A DNA stretch of 64,000 bases from Bifidobacterium merycicum DSM 6492 (GCF_900129045.1 NZ_FQTX01000003.1:248001-312000); one strand, 5' to 3'. Shown: positions 1-8,728, numbered from the stretch's first letter. A program made the numbers and translations. Notes: generated by a model not told the origin, from the letters alone.

Positions 1-311
1 TCCACCTGCCCCAACTCACCGAGGACGCGTTCGCGGAGAACCCACAGACGGCGTGGGAATGCTTCCATGGCGAAATGTTGAACGCCGCCCGTACCGGCAC
101 GCCGACCGCCATCTGCATGCACCGGCCCGTCATCGGCGGCATGTTCGACCACATGCGCGGCATGTGCGCCTCGCATTCGCTCGCCAAACGGCTCATCGCC
201 AAGTCGCCGTACATGCCCACCGGCACGGCATTGGCCGTATTCGCCGTGCCGCAAGGCGACGGCACCCTCACCATCATCGACCTGCAAAAGGTGGTACCGC
301 TTGTCTACTAG
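1..311 (+). CDS. Nudix/histidine-phosphatase protein, C-terminal part (MutT1-like)
   Basis: The window opens inside this gene; about 102 C-terminal residues are visible in frame from base 3. The tail carries ICMHRPVIGGMFDHM, which resembles the C-terminal histidine-phosphatase (SixA-like) half of actinobacterial MutT1-type proteins. Those proteins join an N-terminal Nudix hydrolase to a phosphatase domain and clean up oxidised nucleotides and dinucleoside polyphosphates. The Nudix half, if present, lies upstream and cannot be seen. The stop overlaps the next gene by 11 bases, so the two are probably translationally coupled. Assignment rests on this short tail only. Confidence 0.6.
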   Translation, partial: HLPQLTEDAFAENPQTAWECFHGEMLNAARTGTPTAICMHRPVIGGMFDHMRGMCASHSLAKRLIAKSPYMPTGTALAVFAVPQGDGTLTIIDLQKVVPLVY

Positions 312-1101
312 ACCCGCAAATCCCGGATCTTCGAATTCCTCCGCAGCCGCAGCGGCCGCACGCGCCTCGCGTTACGGCGCGAACGGCGTCGGATTCGCAT
401 CCCTGCGCACTTCCGGCACCAGTTTCTCCCCCACGCAGCTGGGAGCGCTGCGACCGACCCGCCCGGCACAGCTGAGCCCGGCCGTGGCGGAGAACATCGC
501 CGGAGGCATGGACCCGCAGGATATCAGCGAAATCAGCCATCTGTCCGCGGCCGCTTTGCTGGACCGCGTACGTCACAGCGAGGACCCCGAAGTGGTACGT
601 CGTGTGCTGACATTGGTGGAAACCGTCGGCGTGGATGAAATCGCCGAACTGTGGAGCAAGGCCGAACCCGATTCGTTGCCCGGCATCCTGTGGCGACTGT
701 ATCTGCTGCGCACATGGATGCGCACGCACCGCGACAGCATCGCACGCCTATGGCGCGTGGGCGAACCCGTCGCGACCAGCGCCTCCGCCATCGCCGGCGT
801 GGATCAGGCGCCCACCGAAGATGCCATCGCACGCACCGCGGATTCGATTCTGTCCGGCGCGTTCACCGGTGATTTCGCCATGGCATTGGATCGCGCAGCC
901 GCATTCGTCGACGTGGTGGCGCTCGGATTGCGCATCGAATCGAAGTACATGACAACCAAGGCCGCGCAGATGCACCCGGAATCGGAGAAGCAGATCCGCA
1001 CGAAAGCGGCCCGTCTGCTACACACCGCGGGCAATCTGAGTGTGACGGCGAAGGATTTCCAGCACGGCGCCGCGCTGTGGCGCTGCGGCAAGCTCGAATA
1101 G
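301..1101 (+). CDS. Conserved hypothetical protein, site of downstream insertion
   Basis: A 266-residue protein that I do not recognise. The first 60 residues are rich in Ser, Ala and Arg and look disordered. The rest is mostly helical and acidic, without a signal peptide, membrane segment or known catalytic motif. The TTG start at 301 lies inside the upstream gene and is preceded by an AAAGGTGG ribosome-binding site, supporting coupled translation. Its last 41 bases including the stop are repeated exactly after the following ATPase gene. That suggests foreign DNA inserted at its 3' end and left the reading frame intact. Confidence 0.7.
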   Translation: MSTRPANPGSSNSSAAAAAARASRYGANGVGFASLRTSGTSFSPTQLGALRPTRPAQLSPAVAENIAGGMDPQDISEISHLSAAALLDRVRHSEDPEVVRRVLTLVETVGVDEIAELWSKAEPDSLPGILWRLYLLRTWMRTHRDSIARLWRVGEPVATSASAIAGVDQAPTEDAIARTADSILSGAFTGDFAMALDRAAAFVDVVALGLRIESKYMTTKAAQMHPESEKQIRTKAARLLHTAGNLSVTAKDFQHGAALWRCGKLE

Positions 1102-1102
1102 C
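1061..1102 (+). repeat. 42-bp direct repeat, left copy
   Basis: This exact 42-bp sequence, beginning AGCACGGCGC and ending in the stop codon of the upstream gene plus one base, recurs at 2646-2687. The flanks of the two copies do not match. It covers the 3' end of the conserved gene, as attachment sites of integrated elements often do. Confidence 0.9.
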
Positions 1103-1160
1103 CCGAAGAATATCGCGTCGCAACCTGCCAGGCTGCAGTCTCACATCCCATTTGGTTGCA

Positions 1161-1212
1161 TAAGATACTCTTCGGTAAGATACTCATGAGTATCTTACCG
1201 AAGAGTATCTTA
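1161..1212. promoter_or_regulatory. 52-bp perfect palindrome of four TAAGATACTC units
   Basis: Bases 1161-1186 are exactly complementary to 1187-1212. Each 26-bp arm holds two direct copies of TAAGATACTC separated by TTCGG, so the unit occurs four times in total. The palindrome spans the possible ATG start at 1186. It could be an operator for a dimeric or tetrameric DNA-binding protein, an RNA hairpin hiding the start, or a recombination site. Confidence 0.75.
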
Positions 1213-2646
1213 TTAACAGAGGGGTGTGGCATATTCGTAGGCAGGACTCGTGAGCTGCAATCGCTGGAACATATGTGGAAACGCGGTTCATTCCAGATGA
1301 TGGTGATGCTGGGACGCCGTCGCGTGGGCAAAACCACGCTGATCGACGAGTTCGCCGACGGCAAGCGCACGCTGTATTTCACGGCACGCCAGCAAACCTC
1401 GACGAACAACCTCCGTGACTTCTGCCGCACCATGTATTCCTTCTTCGGTCTGCCCGATTCCATGCCGATGCTGGCTTCCTGGCAGGAGGCGCTGGATTTC
1501 CTCGCCGATCGCGCGGCGCAGGAGCCGGGGCGATTCCTCTTCGTGTTCGACGAATTCCCCTACGCCGCCATGAGCGAACGCTCGCTCCCTTCCTCATTGC
1601 AGATCATCATCGACCACAAACTCAAGAACCTTGATCTCATGATGATTCTGTGCGGCAGCAATGAGGAATTCATGGAAAGCAAGATTCTGGGATACAAGAG
1701 CCCACTATACGGTCGCCGCACCGGTCAAATGCGCCTCGCCCCCTTCGACGCGTTCGACGCCCGTGACATGCTGGGCCAGATATCGGCCGAGGATGCGGTC
1801 CGCTATTACGCCACCTTCGGCGGAACCCCGTATTATCTCGCGCAGATCCGGCCAGAGCTCGGTTACGAACGCAATGTCATCGATCTGATGTTCAACACCA
1901 GCGGCCTGCTTTATGAGGAGCCCGCGATGCTCATGCGTCAGGAACTGCGGGACCCGGCCACCTATAACTCGGTCATGGATGCGGTGGGACAGGGCGAAAC
2001 CAAACAGAATGCCATAGCGGACAAAGCCGGCATCGCACCCTCGGCCATCGGCAAATACCTCACTGTACTCACCGATCTCGGGCTGGTGGAACGTCAGGTT
2101 CCTTTCGGGGCCGACCCCGCACGCTCGCGCAAGGGACTGTGGAAGATACGAGATCCGTTCTTCGCCTTCTGGTATCGCTTCGTCAGCCCCAACCTGACAT
2201 CCATAGAGAGCGGTGACGGGGAACTCGTAGCCAAGGCGACGGTGTTCGGCCCGGCATTGGACACCTATGTGGGTCAGCGTTTCGAGGATGTCTGCCTGCA
2301 GTGGCTGCATCGCGCCAACTCGGACTCCGAGCTTCCCTTCCTGGCCACCCGCTTCGGTCATTGGTGGGGCGCCGACCCCGTCGCCAAGGCTCAAGCCGAT
2401 ATCGATGTCATCGCCGCGGACCAGCAGTCGGGGCACATTCTTCTGGGCGAACGCAAATGGCGCAATGACGTCAACGTGGCCGAGACCATCGCCACACTGC
2501 GTGGCCGTGCGAAGCTGATCCCCGGCTATACGGAGCACCGGTTCGCTTTGTTCCTCAAAACCGACGAGTTGGCGCGCACCGCCCGGGAACGCGGCGAAAG
2601 CGACCTCATGGTCCGCTCGGTGAACGACCTGTTCCGCGGGAAATAA
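1186..2646 (+). CDS. AAA+ ATPase with C-terminal PD-(D/E)XK-like nuclease domain (PF01637/DUF234 type)
   Basis: An archaeal-type ATPase of about 486 residues. Walker A (GRRRVGKT) is near residues 43-50 and Walker B (FVFDEFPYA) near 120. A winged-helix region follows around 270-310 ([17 protein letters not shown]). A C-terminal segment DIDVIAAD...GERKW near 405-425 fits a PD-(D/E)XK nuclease core, as known for the DUF234 family. The family's cellular role is poorly known. The start is uncertain: TTG 1156 and ATG 1186 both lie in or before the palindrome. Homology begins only at IFVGRTREL, just after an AGAGGGG sequence, so an unusual downstream start is possible. The gene lies between exact 42-bp repeats and has no functional partner nearby, suggesting horizontal arrival. 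Confidence 0.8.
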   Translation: MSILPKSILLTEGCGIFVGRTRELQSLEHMWKRGSFQMMVMLGRRRVGKTTLIDEFADGKRTLYFTARQQTSTNNLRDFCRTMYSFFGLPDSMPMLASWQEALDFLADRAAQEPGRFLFVFDEFPYAAMSERSLPSSLQIIIDHKLKNLDLMMILCGSNEEFMESKILGYKSPLYGRRTGQMRLAPFDAFDARDMLGQISAEDAVRYYATFGGTPYYLAQIRPELGYERNVIDLMFNTSGLLYEEPAMLMRQELRDPATYNSVMDAVGQGETKQNAIADKAGIAPSAIGKYLTVLTDLGLVERQVPFGADPARSRKGLWKIRDPFFAFWYRFVSPNLTSIESGDGELVAKATVFGPALDTYVGQRFEDVCLQWLHRANSDSELPFLATRFGHWWGADPVAKAQADIDVIAADQQSGHILLGERKWRNDVNVAETIATLRGRAKLIPGYTEHRFALFLKTDELARTARERGESDLMVRSVNDLFRGK

Positions 2647-2687
2647 GCACGGCGCCGCGCTGTGGCGCTGCGGCAAGCTCGAATAGC
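2646..2687 (+). repeat. 42-bp direct repeat, right copy
   Basis: Identical to 1061-1102. The first base is the last base of the ATPase stop codon. Here the copy is non-coding and is followed by sequence that probably followed the conserved gene before insertion. Confidence 0.9.
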
Positions 2688-2802
2688 GTATACTGTTATC
2701 TGCGCCGGGCCGTGCTTAAGCCCCGGGCTCCATTTTTTGCCGCTGCGAGCGGCCTTTGCGCCGACAGGCGCTTTCATGGTTCGGCGCACATCATACTTGC
2801 GC

Positions 2803-2834
2803 ACTTGCACACTTACGTACTTGCACACTTACGT
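2803..2834. repeat. 16-bp tandem repeat, two copies
   Basis: The unit ACTTGCACACTTACGT occurs twice head-to-tail, and partial units (ACTTGCG) flank the pair. It lies between the ATPase gene and the downstream hairpin. No function is evident. Confidence 0.8.
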
Positions 2835-2842
2835 ACTTGCGA

Positions 2843-2877
2843 AAACGGTTCCTCCCCACCACGGGAAGGAACCGTTT
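2843..2877. terminator. Bidirectional hairpin terminator
   Basis: AAACGGTTCCT pairs with AGGAACCGTTT (11 bp) around a 13-base loop, between the converging ATPase gene and the pilin pseudogene. The A- and T-rich stem ends suit termination in either direction. Confidence 0.7.
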
Positions 2878-2878
2878 C

Positions 2879-4244
2879 TCATATCCTGATGCCGTGTCTC
2901 CGCGCCGCACCGGCATGACGCCGATATGCGCCGCATGCGATCAGCGACGCCGCCAGCACCAGACCGCCCAGCAGTATGCCACGCATGGTCGTTCCACCGG
3001 TGAAGGGCAGCTCCTGCGCGTTCACCCTGTTGACGAACGCGGCCCCGTCGAAGGTCCGGTACCCCGGTGTGCTGGCACGCACCGCAAGCACGCCCTTCTC
3101 CTGATCCTCGGTCACCACGAATCGTATGTACCGCACGCGCGAATCGTAGGTGATGCCGGAATCCTTGTCACCGGCCTTCTTACTCACCTCATACACGTAG
3201 GTGCCGGTTTTCGAGAAGGTGAACGATCCGAACGTCACCTTGCCGTATGTGCCGTCTATCAGCGTCGACCCGCCGCTCACCGAAACCTCATACCCTGAGG
3301 TCGGGTCGGGCAGCTGCGCGAGCGTCGAATCGCTGACGGCGCAGCCGATCGTGCCACCGTCGATGGTGAAGTTCAACGTGTTCGCGGAAGTGTCCGTACT
3401 GTAATTGCATTTCCTGGCCGTGAACGTGAACGATGTGTCGGCATCCCATTGCCGGCCGACGAGCTGTTTGTACAACGGCGATGAGGCCTCGATGGTGGCC
3501 AGGAACAGCACTTCGTAGGTGTTGACGAAGGAGAATATCCAGTCCGTCAGCCCGTCTGTTTTCGTTTCGCCGTTAACCACGCCCGCGGTAACGGTGTGGC
3601 TTCCGTCACTGTACTCGCGGAAATCCTCGTCGTTCCCATCCTTCTTCAACGCCTTCGTCACGGTGTACATGATGCCGTCGCCGTTGTCATGCACGGTGAC
3701 TTCGGCCATGTACTGCGTCTGTTGAACCAGACATTGTCGATGCGTACATCGCCCGCATTATCACCGCTGGCAATGGGGTTCTCTTCGCCGGGTACGTCGT
3801 CGGGAGTCGTGTTCGTCACGCCGTTAATGGTGTGCTGCGGTTTCTTCCTGATGATGAAACCGGTACGTTTTGCCGGCATCGGACTGGTTGAACACCAGAC
3901 CATGCTCGGTGCCGTCCGTATCGATGGAACCGGCGAGCTTTTCGGTCATGAGATCGGTCGCCTTGCCCTGTTTGTCGGAATCCTTGCCTTGGGGTTCCGT
4001 GGCATCAATCGAACAAATCGGTGGACACCGACGATGGATTGATATCGTTTGCAACGACGTGACGCTCGTATGGGTCGGTGGTCTCGCTTCCCGCTGCCAC
4101 CGCAGTGAACGCCAGCATAGTCAGGGAACCCGCCATAGTCGCCACTGCGACGATAACCGCGAGCAACCGTCCGCCCGCATGTCCCTGTGCGCCAGCTCCG
4201 TGTGCATGATGACGGTTCCGAACCGGACGCCGAGAAAACATCAC
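2879..4244 (-). pseudogene. Frameshifted LPXTG pilin (Spy0128/FctA-like) gene
   Basis: Four consecutive reading-frame pieces make up one surface protein. First comes a start with a good GAAAGGAT site and a signal peptide (MLAFTAVAAGSE) at 4244. Then come pieces ending near 4005, 3824 and 3658, and finally a 276-residue piece to 2879. Spy0128-like pilin features are visible: VWFNR, YMAEVTVHDNG, SFTFSKTGTYVYEVSK. The C-terminus has LPFTGG, a hydrophobic helix and an Arg-rich tail, a sortase signal. At least three frame changes are needed; one near 4014 looks like a 4-base TGAT duplication. No sortase or partner pilin is nearby, so this is a relic. Sequencing error cannot be excluded, but three independent shifts make it unlikely. 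Confidence 0.75.
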
Positions 4245-4470
4245 TATCCTTTCGGCACGCAGCAGCGTGCTATCGCCAAGAACACAAAACAGCCTGTCCC
4301 ATGCAGAAAATTGACAGACTGTCTGATTGATCAGCTAGCAGGATAGCACACGAAATCGAACCCCCGAATCATGTCATCGTTCTCATGAAGAAAACCTCGG
4401 CAAGCCTTACGTATCAACCTTTTCTACGACGCCTCACCATCCCCCTGTCATACCTCATTGCACGCCGGGC

Positions 4471-4522
4471 GTCTCCCGCGGGCACATCGCAGCCGCGCCG
4501 ACGCACGGCACCCGCGGGAGAC
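4471..4522 (-). terminator. Hairpin after the ABC1 kinase gene
   Basis: GTCTCCCGCGGG at 4471 pairs perfectly with CCCGCGGGAGAC at 4511. It lies 5 bases beyond the kinase stop on the minus strand. There is no strong U-tract. Confidence 0.55.
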
Positions 4523-4526
4523 ATCG

Positions 4527-6242
4527 TCAATGCTTCTTCTTGCGTCCCTTGATGAGAATGTCGAGCACGATCCAGCACCCCAACGTGAACGCCACAATGT
4601 ACCCCATGAAACCGACGATCGGAATGCCGAACACCACCGGTTTGATACCCGCGTAGTACACGATGGACGAGCCGATGAACAAGCCGACCACGATCAGCGC
4701 CATCGTCAGCCTGTTCACCATATCCGACAGCTGTTGGAACGGCTCCTCCGAACCGACGAGCTCCATATTCACCCTCAACTGGCCACGGGTGAGCATGCGC
4801 GTGGCATGCTTCATCTCGGTCAACGCGGCCATCGCGTCATGCAGCGCCTGCCGGCCTTCGATGGCCAACGATTTCGCCTCGTTCTTCACCATCGTTTCGG
4901 GGGTTTGCGAGGCGGCGATATGCGCGGAGATGATCTGGATCATATTGACGTTGGGGATGAACTCGTCGAGCAACCCCTCCAACGTGACCAACGCGCGACC
5001 GACCGTGGTGATGCTGCTGGGGATTTCGATGCCGTGGCGCGACGCGAGCTGGGTGAGCGAGGTAAGGAACGCCGCGATATCCAATTCGGACAAATCGACC
5101 GTGCCGAACTCCTGGACGACCATGTCGAGATCGGCGAGCAGCGACGGGTAATCCTCGCTATCCGGACTGGCGACGGCGAACCGCAGCAGGCTGTCCGCCA
5201 AAGCCGGCGAATCCTGTTTGGCGACGGCGAAGATCATATCCTTGAGCACGTTGCGCGTACGCTGATCCAAACGCCCGGTCATGCCGAGGTCGATGAGCAC
5301 GATCTGCCCGCCGCGCACGATGATGTTGCCCGGATGCGGATCCGCGTGGAAGAAGCCCTCGTCCAGGATCTGCGTGGCGTAATTGTCGACCAGCTTGGTG
5401 CCGATTTCCTTGAGGTCGTAACCGGCTGCGACCAACTGGCCGGGGTGCGAGACGGAAATACCGTCGACGTAATCCATCACGACCACATGCTCGGTGCACA
5501 ACTCCGGGTAGGGGGCCGGGCAATCCATGTACTTGTAGGGTTGCGAGAATTTCTTGAACGCGGCGAGATTACGCGCCTCGATCAACGAATCGGTTTCCGC
5601 CTCGAAGGTATCCCACAGTTCCTCGACCACACCCTTGAAATCGATGATCTGCGTGTCGGGGAACAGTTTCGCCGCCACCTTGGCCAGCGAGCGCATGATC
5701 GACACGTCCTGCGCCATGGTTTCGCGTACGCCGGGGCGCTGCACTTTGACAGCCACATCCTCACCGGTGATGAGCGTGGCACGATGCACCTGGGCCAACG
5801 ATGCCGAACCCAACGGCTTGGGGTCGATGCGCGAGAAGATCTCCTCGATGGGCCTGCCGTACTCCTTGGCGAGCGTATCCACCACGGTTTGGTACGGCAT
5901 CGGGTCGGCGTCGGCGCGTAGTTTGGACAGCTCGTCGCAGAAGGATTGCGGCAGCATTTCGGAACGCATCGACAGGATCTGCCCCACTTTCACGAACGTG
6001 GGGCCGAGCGCTTCGAACATGAGTCGCATCTTGACCGGCGTCAGGCCGTGGAAGATGTCGAACTGTTTGGCGATGCGGACGATTTCCCTCAGCCGCTTCG
6101 CCTTGCCGCGCCGCGTGAGATGGTAGCGCTCGGAGAAGCTGTCTCGACGCAAACCGAACAGCGAGAAGGTCACGCCTTCCCGCTGCACGGCTCGCTCAAG
6201 ATCCACCGTGGAATCGGCGGGCTGGGAGGTGGAATCGATCAC
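4527..6242 (-). CDS. ABC1/AarF/UbiB-family atypical kinase
   Basis: A 571-residue protein of the UbiB/ABC1 kinase-like family, whose members support isoprenoid-lipid (quinone) metabolism and membrane homeostasis through an unusual ATPase/kinase fold. Family signatures are present: KVGQ at 85-88, GSASLAQVHRA near 145-155, AVKVQRP with the ATP-binding Lys at 166, HADPHPGN near 300 and DLGMTG shortly after. Two hydrophobic segments near the C-terminus (about 505-560) should anchor it in the membrane. The start overlaps the end of the upstream phasin-like gene by 4 bases (ATGA), so they form one operon. Bifidobacteria lack a classical quinone respiratory chain, so the substrate here is open. Confidence 0.85.
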   Translation of the reverse strand: MIDSTSQPADSTVDLERAVQREGVTFSLFGLRRDSFSERYHLTRRGKAKRLREIVRIAKQFDIFHGLTPVKMRLMFEALGPTFVKVGQILSMRSEMLPQSFCDELSKLRADADPMPYQTVVDTLAKEYGRPIEEIFSRIDPKPLGSASLAQVHRATLITGEDVAVKVQRPGVRETMAQDVSIMRSLAKVAAKLFPDTQIIDFKGVVEELWDTFEAETDSLIEARNLAAFKKFSQPYKYMDCPAPYPELCTEHVVVMDYVDGISVSHPGQLVAAGYDLKEIGTKLVDNYATQILDEGFFHADPHPGNIIVRGGQIVLIDLGMTGRLDQRTRNVLKDMIFAVAKQDSPALADSLLRFAVASPDSEDYPSLLADLDMVVQEFGTVDLSELDIAAFLTSLTQLASRHGIEIPSSITTVGRALVTLEGLLDEFIPNVNMIQIISAHIAASQTPETMVKNEAKSLAIEGRQALHDAMAALTEMKHATRMLTRGQLRVNMELVGSEEPFQQLSDMVNRLTMALIVVGLFIGSSIVYYAGIKPVVFGIPIVGFMGYIVAFTLGCWIVLDILIKGRKKKH

Positions 6243-6481
6243 TCGGACTTCTCATCCTCGTTCTTGGTCGCCGTCTCGGCGGTGGCCTTCGCGTCGTCCA
6301 CGACTTCGCTCACCTTGCGCTTGAGCTCGGTGTTCAATGCCTTGCCCTGTTCGACGGTGATTTCGCCCTTCTTGACGAGTTCGTCCACGATTTCGCTGCT
6401 CTTCTCGTATGTGGTGGCCAGGGCTCCGATGCCCGCCAGCACGATCTTGCGCAGGCCTTCGCCCAGATTGAGATCAGCCAT
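6239..6481 (-). CDS. Small phasin-like helical protein
   Basis: An 80-residue, Lys/Glu-rich, probably all-helical protein (KIVLAGIGALATTYEKSSEIVDELVKKGE) resembling the short phasin/PhaF-like proteins found before ABC1 kinase genes in many bacteria. It has no signal peptide and no obvious catalytic residues. It starts at an ATG with an AAAGGAGGA site and its stop overlaps the kinase start, so the pair is translationally coupled. A regulatory or membrane-docking role for the kinase is inference from this conserved pairing. Confidence 0.7.
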   Translation of the reverse strand: MADLNLGEGLRKIVLAGIGALATTYEKSSEIVDELVKKGEITVEQGKALNTELKRKVSEVVDDAKATAETATKNEDEKSE

Positions 6482-6592
6482 GATGTCCTCCTTTGTTGCA
6501 GAGTGGATGCGGTCAAACGCCGCATCGCTATTTCCCTAGACTACCGCACGGACCGCGCGGAAGCCCTGAACAAACGCCGGGAGATGTCAGGG

Positions 6593-7342
6593 TCAGCGCG
6601 GCCTTGATACGGCGACTTCGCGGGCTTTCGCGCAGTATTCGTCGAGTTGCGAGAGTTCGGCGCGTTGCTCATCCGTCTGCGCCGACAGGTCGAAGGAACC
6701 GTATCGGCGTTCCACGGCGGTACGGATCAGGAAATCACTGATCGCGGGATTCTTCGGCAATAGCGAACCGTGCATGTACGTGCCGATCATATTGTGCACG
6801 CGCGCGCCTTCGGTGCCATCCTCGCCGTTGTTGCCCAAGCCTTCGCCGACCTTGCCCAGCGGTTCCACACCTTCGCGCAGGAAGGTCTGGCCGGAATGGT
6901 TCTCGTAGCCGATGATGTCGTCGAAATCCTCGGAATGCTCGACCAGATTGCCGATGCGCCGCACGTCGCCGCCCACGGTGTACGCGCCGATTGCGCCGAT
7001 GCCGTCGAGCCTCGTGCCGTCCACGGTTTCGAAATACTCGCCGAACAGCTGGTACAGGCCGCAGATCATAAGCATCGGCATGCCGTCTTCGACGAGTCCA
7101 CGCAACAGGTCGGCACGTTCGAACAGGTCGTCGATGATCTTCTTCTGACCGGTATCCTGCCCGCCGCCACCGAGGATCATATCGACCTGTTCCGGCCATG
7201 CGTCGCCCTGGTTGACGAAATGCACGCACGGTTCGTAGCCGTACAGGCCCAGCCTGCGCGTGATGGTGAGCACGTTGCCCGTGTCGCCGTAAATGTTCAT
7301 GTCCTTCGGATAGAGGGACACGATGTCGATTCGCTTGCTCAT
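6593..7342 (-). CDS. gatD: Lipid II isoglutaminyl synthase, glutaminase subunit GatD
   Basis: A 249-residue class-I glutamine amidotransferase. It releases ammonia from glutamine so that MurT can amidate the D-Glu of the lipid II stem peptide, a step needed for peptidoglycan cross-linking. The nucleophile is Cys94 in LMICGLYQLFG, and the catalytic His lies in TYMHGSLLPKNP near 191; both match known GatD positions. The start at 7342 was chosen because it overlaps the murT stop by 4 bases (ATGA) and begins with the family sequence RIDIVSLYPKDMNIYGD. A longer open frame upstream is only an antisense shadow in murT. Confidence 0.93.
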   Translation of the reverse strand: MSKRIDIVSLYPKDMNIYGDTGNVLTITRRLGLYGYEPCVHFVNQGDAWPEQVDMILGGGGQDTGQKKIIDDLFERADLLRGLVEDGMPMLMICGLYQLFGEYFETVDGTRLDGIGAIGAYTVGGDVRRIGNLVEHSEDFDDIIGYENHSGQTFLREGVEPLGKVGEGLGNNGEDGTEGARVHNMIGTYMHGSLLPKNPAISDFLIRTAVERRYGSFDLSAQTDEQRAELSQLDEYCAKAREVAVSRPR

Positions 7343-8724
7343 CTGCCCACCCCCGCATCGGAGACTTCGGTGATCCGTCCAAGCACGGCACGCGCCTTGA
7401 GCATGGCGGTGTACGTGCAGTACATGTGCTTCGGTTTGCCGGGATTCGCGGTCACGAACGAGGTGACGGCCTGGTCGAAATCGGTGTCGACCGTGCCCAC
7501 CGGCACCTCCTCGTAGCCCAGACGCAACGCCATATCCCACGCGCGTACGCCGGACACCATCGCGACGCCGGTTTCCCGCAGCGACGTGAAGTCCACGTCC
7601 CACAGCCAGCTCATGTCACGCCCGTCGGCGTATTCGTCGTTGATGGCGATCATGGTGTCGCAGCCTTGCGGCGCGAAGGAGGCGAGTGAGAGGCGGAAGC
7701 CCATCGGGTTCTTGACCAGCAGCAGTTCCACCGGGGAACCGTTGACGTCGATCACCTCGCCGCGGCCGAACGCCGGGGTCACGTCGGATACCGCCTTGAT
7801 GAGCGCATCCGCGTCGCCGCGCATCTTCGTTTCCGGCACGTCGGCGGCCACGGCACGCACGAGGGAGAGCGCGGCGGCGGCATTGTACAGGTTGTACACG
7901 CCTTCGAGCTTGACGTCCGTATCATGATTGCGCCCGTCCATGAGGAAGGTTGCGGCATGGTCGCGCACTTCCACGAGGGTCACGTCGGCGCAGTGTTCGT
8001 CCGCGCCCGTTCCCGCGCCCGTTCCCGCGCCCGTGTCATCCGCTCCCGTGGCCGTTCCCGCGCTGGGCGTGGTCGCGTCGGCGGTCTTCCCGTCGCCCTC
8101 GAACGCCGCGTTCATCTCATCATCCGTCGGGAAGAAGCGCTTGAGCGCCTTCGCCAAGCCGAAATACCGTACGGATGTGCCGCGCGGCACCTTGCTGGCG
8201 AGCGCTGCGATGCGCGGATCCTCGCGGTTGAGCACCACGGTTCCGGTGGTGGCTTCGGCCACGTGGGAGAGCAGTCGGGCGGTGTTGTCGATTTCGCCGA
8301 ACCGGTCGAGCTGGTCGCGCATCACGTTGAGCAGCAGGCTGTACTTGGGGCGCACCTGTTTGACGAAATGGACCGCGTAGGCCTCATCGAGCTCCAATAC
8401 CGCGATGTCGGCGTCGAGTTTGCCGGTGAGACTGACTTCGGTGAGTAGCGCGGAAACCACGCCGCGCGTGAAATTCGACCCGGTGGGGTTGGTGAAGACG
8501 CGCAATCCCAAGTCGCTCAGCATGGAGGCGACCATGCGCGTGGTGGTGGTTTTGCCGTTCGTGCCGGAGACCAGTACCACGCCGTATGGCAGTTGCGCGA
8601 GTGTGCGGGCGAGAAATCCTGGGTCGATGCGTTCGACCACCTTGCCCGGCAGCGCACTGCCGCCGTGTCGTGTCAGACGTGCGAGATGGCGCACGCCACG
8701 TCCTATGGCTACCGTTGCAAACAT
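7339..8724 (-). CDS. murT: Lipid II isoglutaminyl synthase, MurT subunit
   Basis: A 461-residue Mur-ligase-like enzyme that, with GatD, amidates D-Glu of lipid II at ATP cost. The ATP loop GTNGKTT is at 54-60, and the C-terminal DUF1727 domain is recognisable (LLLVKNPMGFRL). MurT proteins usually carry a four-cysteine zinc ribbon in the middle domain. Here that stretch (about 210-260) is a Gly/Ala/Thr/Asp linker with GTGAGTGAGTG repeats and a single Cys. The start at 8724 is 4 bases after the dnaB stop, so dnaB, murT and gatD probably share a transcript. Confidence 0.9.
   Translation of the reverse strand: MFATVAIGRGVRHLARLTRHGGSALPGKVVERIDPGFLARTLAQLPYGVVLVSGTNGKTTTTRMVASMLSDLGLRVFTNPTGSNFTRGVVSALLTEVSLTGKLDADIAVLELDEAYAVHFVKQVRPKYSLLLNVMRDQLDRFGEIDNTARLLSHVAEATTGTVVLNREDPRIAALASKVPRGTSVRYFGLAKALKRFFPTDDEMNAAFEGDGKTADATTPSAGTATGADDTGAGTGAGTGADEHCADVTLVEVRDHAATFLMDGRNHDTDVKLEGVYNLYNAAAALSLVRAVAADVPETKMRGDADALIKAVSDVTPAFGRGEVIDVNGSPVELLLVKNPMGFRLSLASFAPQGCDTMIAINDEYADGRDMSWLWDVDFTSLRETGVAMVSGVRAWDMALRLGYEEVPVGTVDTDFDQAVTSFVTANPGKPKHMYCTYTAMLKARAVLGRITEVSDAGVGR
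8003..8038. repeat. 12-bp tandem repeat inside murT
   Basis: GCGCCCGTTCCC occurs twice in tandem, followed by a third diverged unit. It encodes the GTGAGTGAGTG linker of MurT. In-frame 12-bp units could expand or contract by slippage without breaking the gene. Confidence 0.85.
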
Positions 8725-8728
8725 CGCA

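Larger units (their letters stand above)
1061..2687 (+). mobile_element. Putative single-gene ATPase cassette bounded by direct repeats
   Basis: About 1.6 kb lies between two exact 42-bp direct repeats: a leader, a 52-bp perfect palindrome and one AAA+ ATPase/nuclease gene. No integrase, transposase or terminal inverted repeats are visible. The arrangement suggests site-specific or recombination-driven insertion at a gene's 3' end with regeneration of that end. Calling it mobile is inference; a plain segmental duplication is the alternative. Confidence 0.5.

Noticed and set aside
1061..2687. Integrated phage or ICE
   Set aside because: Only one gene lies between the repeats and there is no integrase, replication or conjugation gene.
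4458..5921. Long open frame on the plus strand opposite the ABC1 kinase
   Set aside because: It is rich in Arg, His, Asp and Glu as expected of antisense frames in GC-rich genes, and the opposite strand carries clear kinase motifs.
6593..7603. Extended GatD start at 7603
   Set aside because: The additional 87 residues are antisense-like sequence over murT; the start at 7342 gives the known N-terminus and ATGA overlap.
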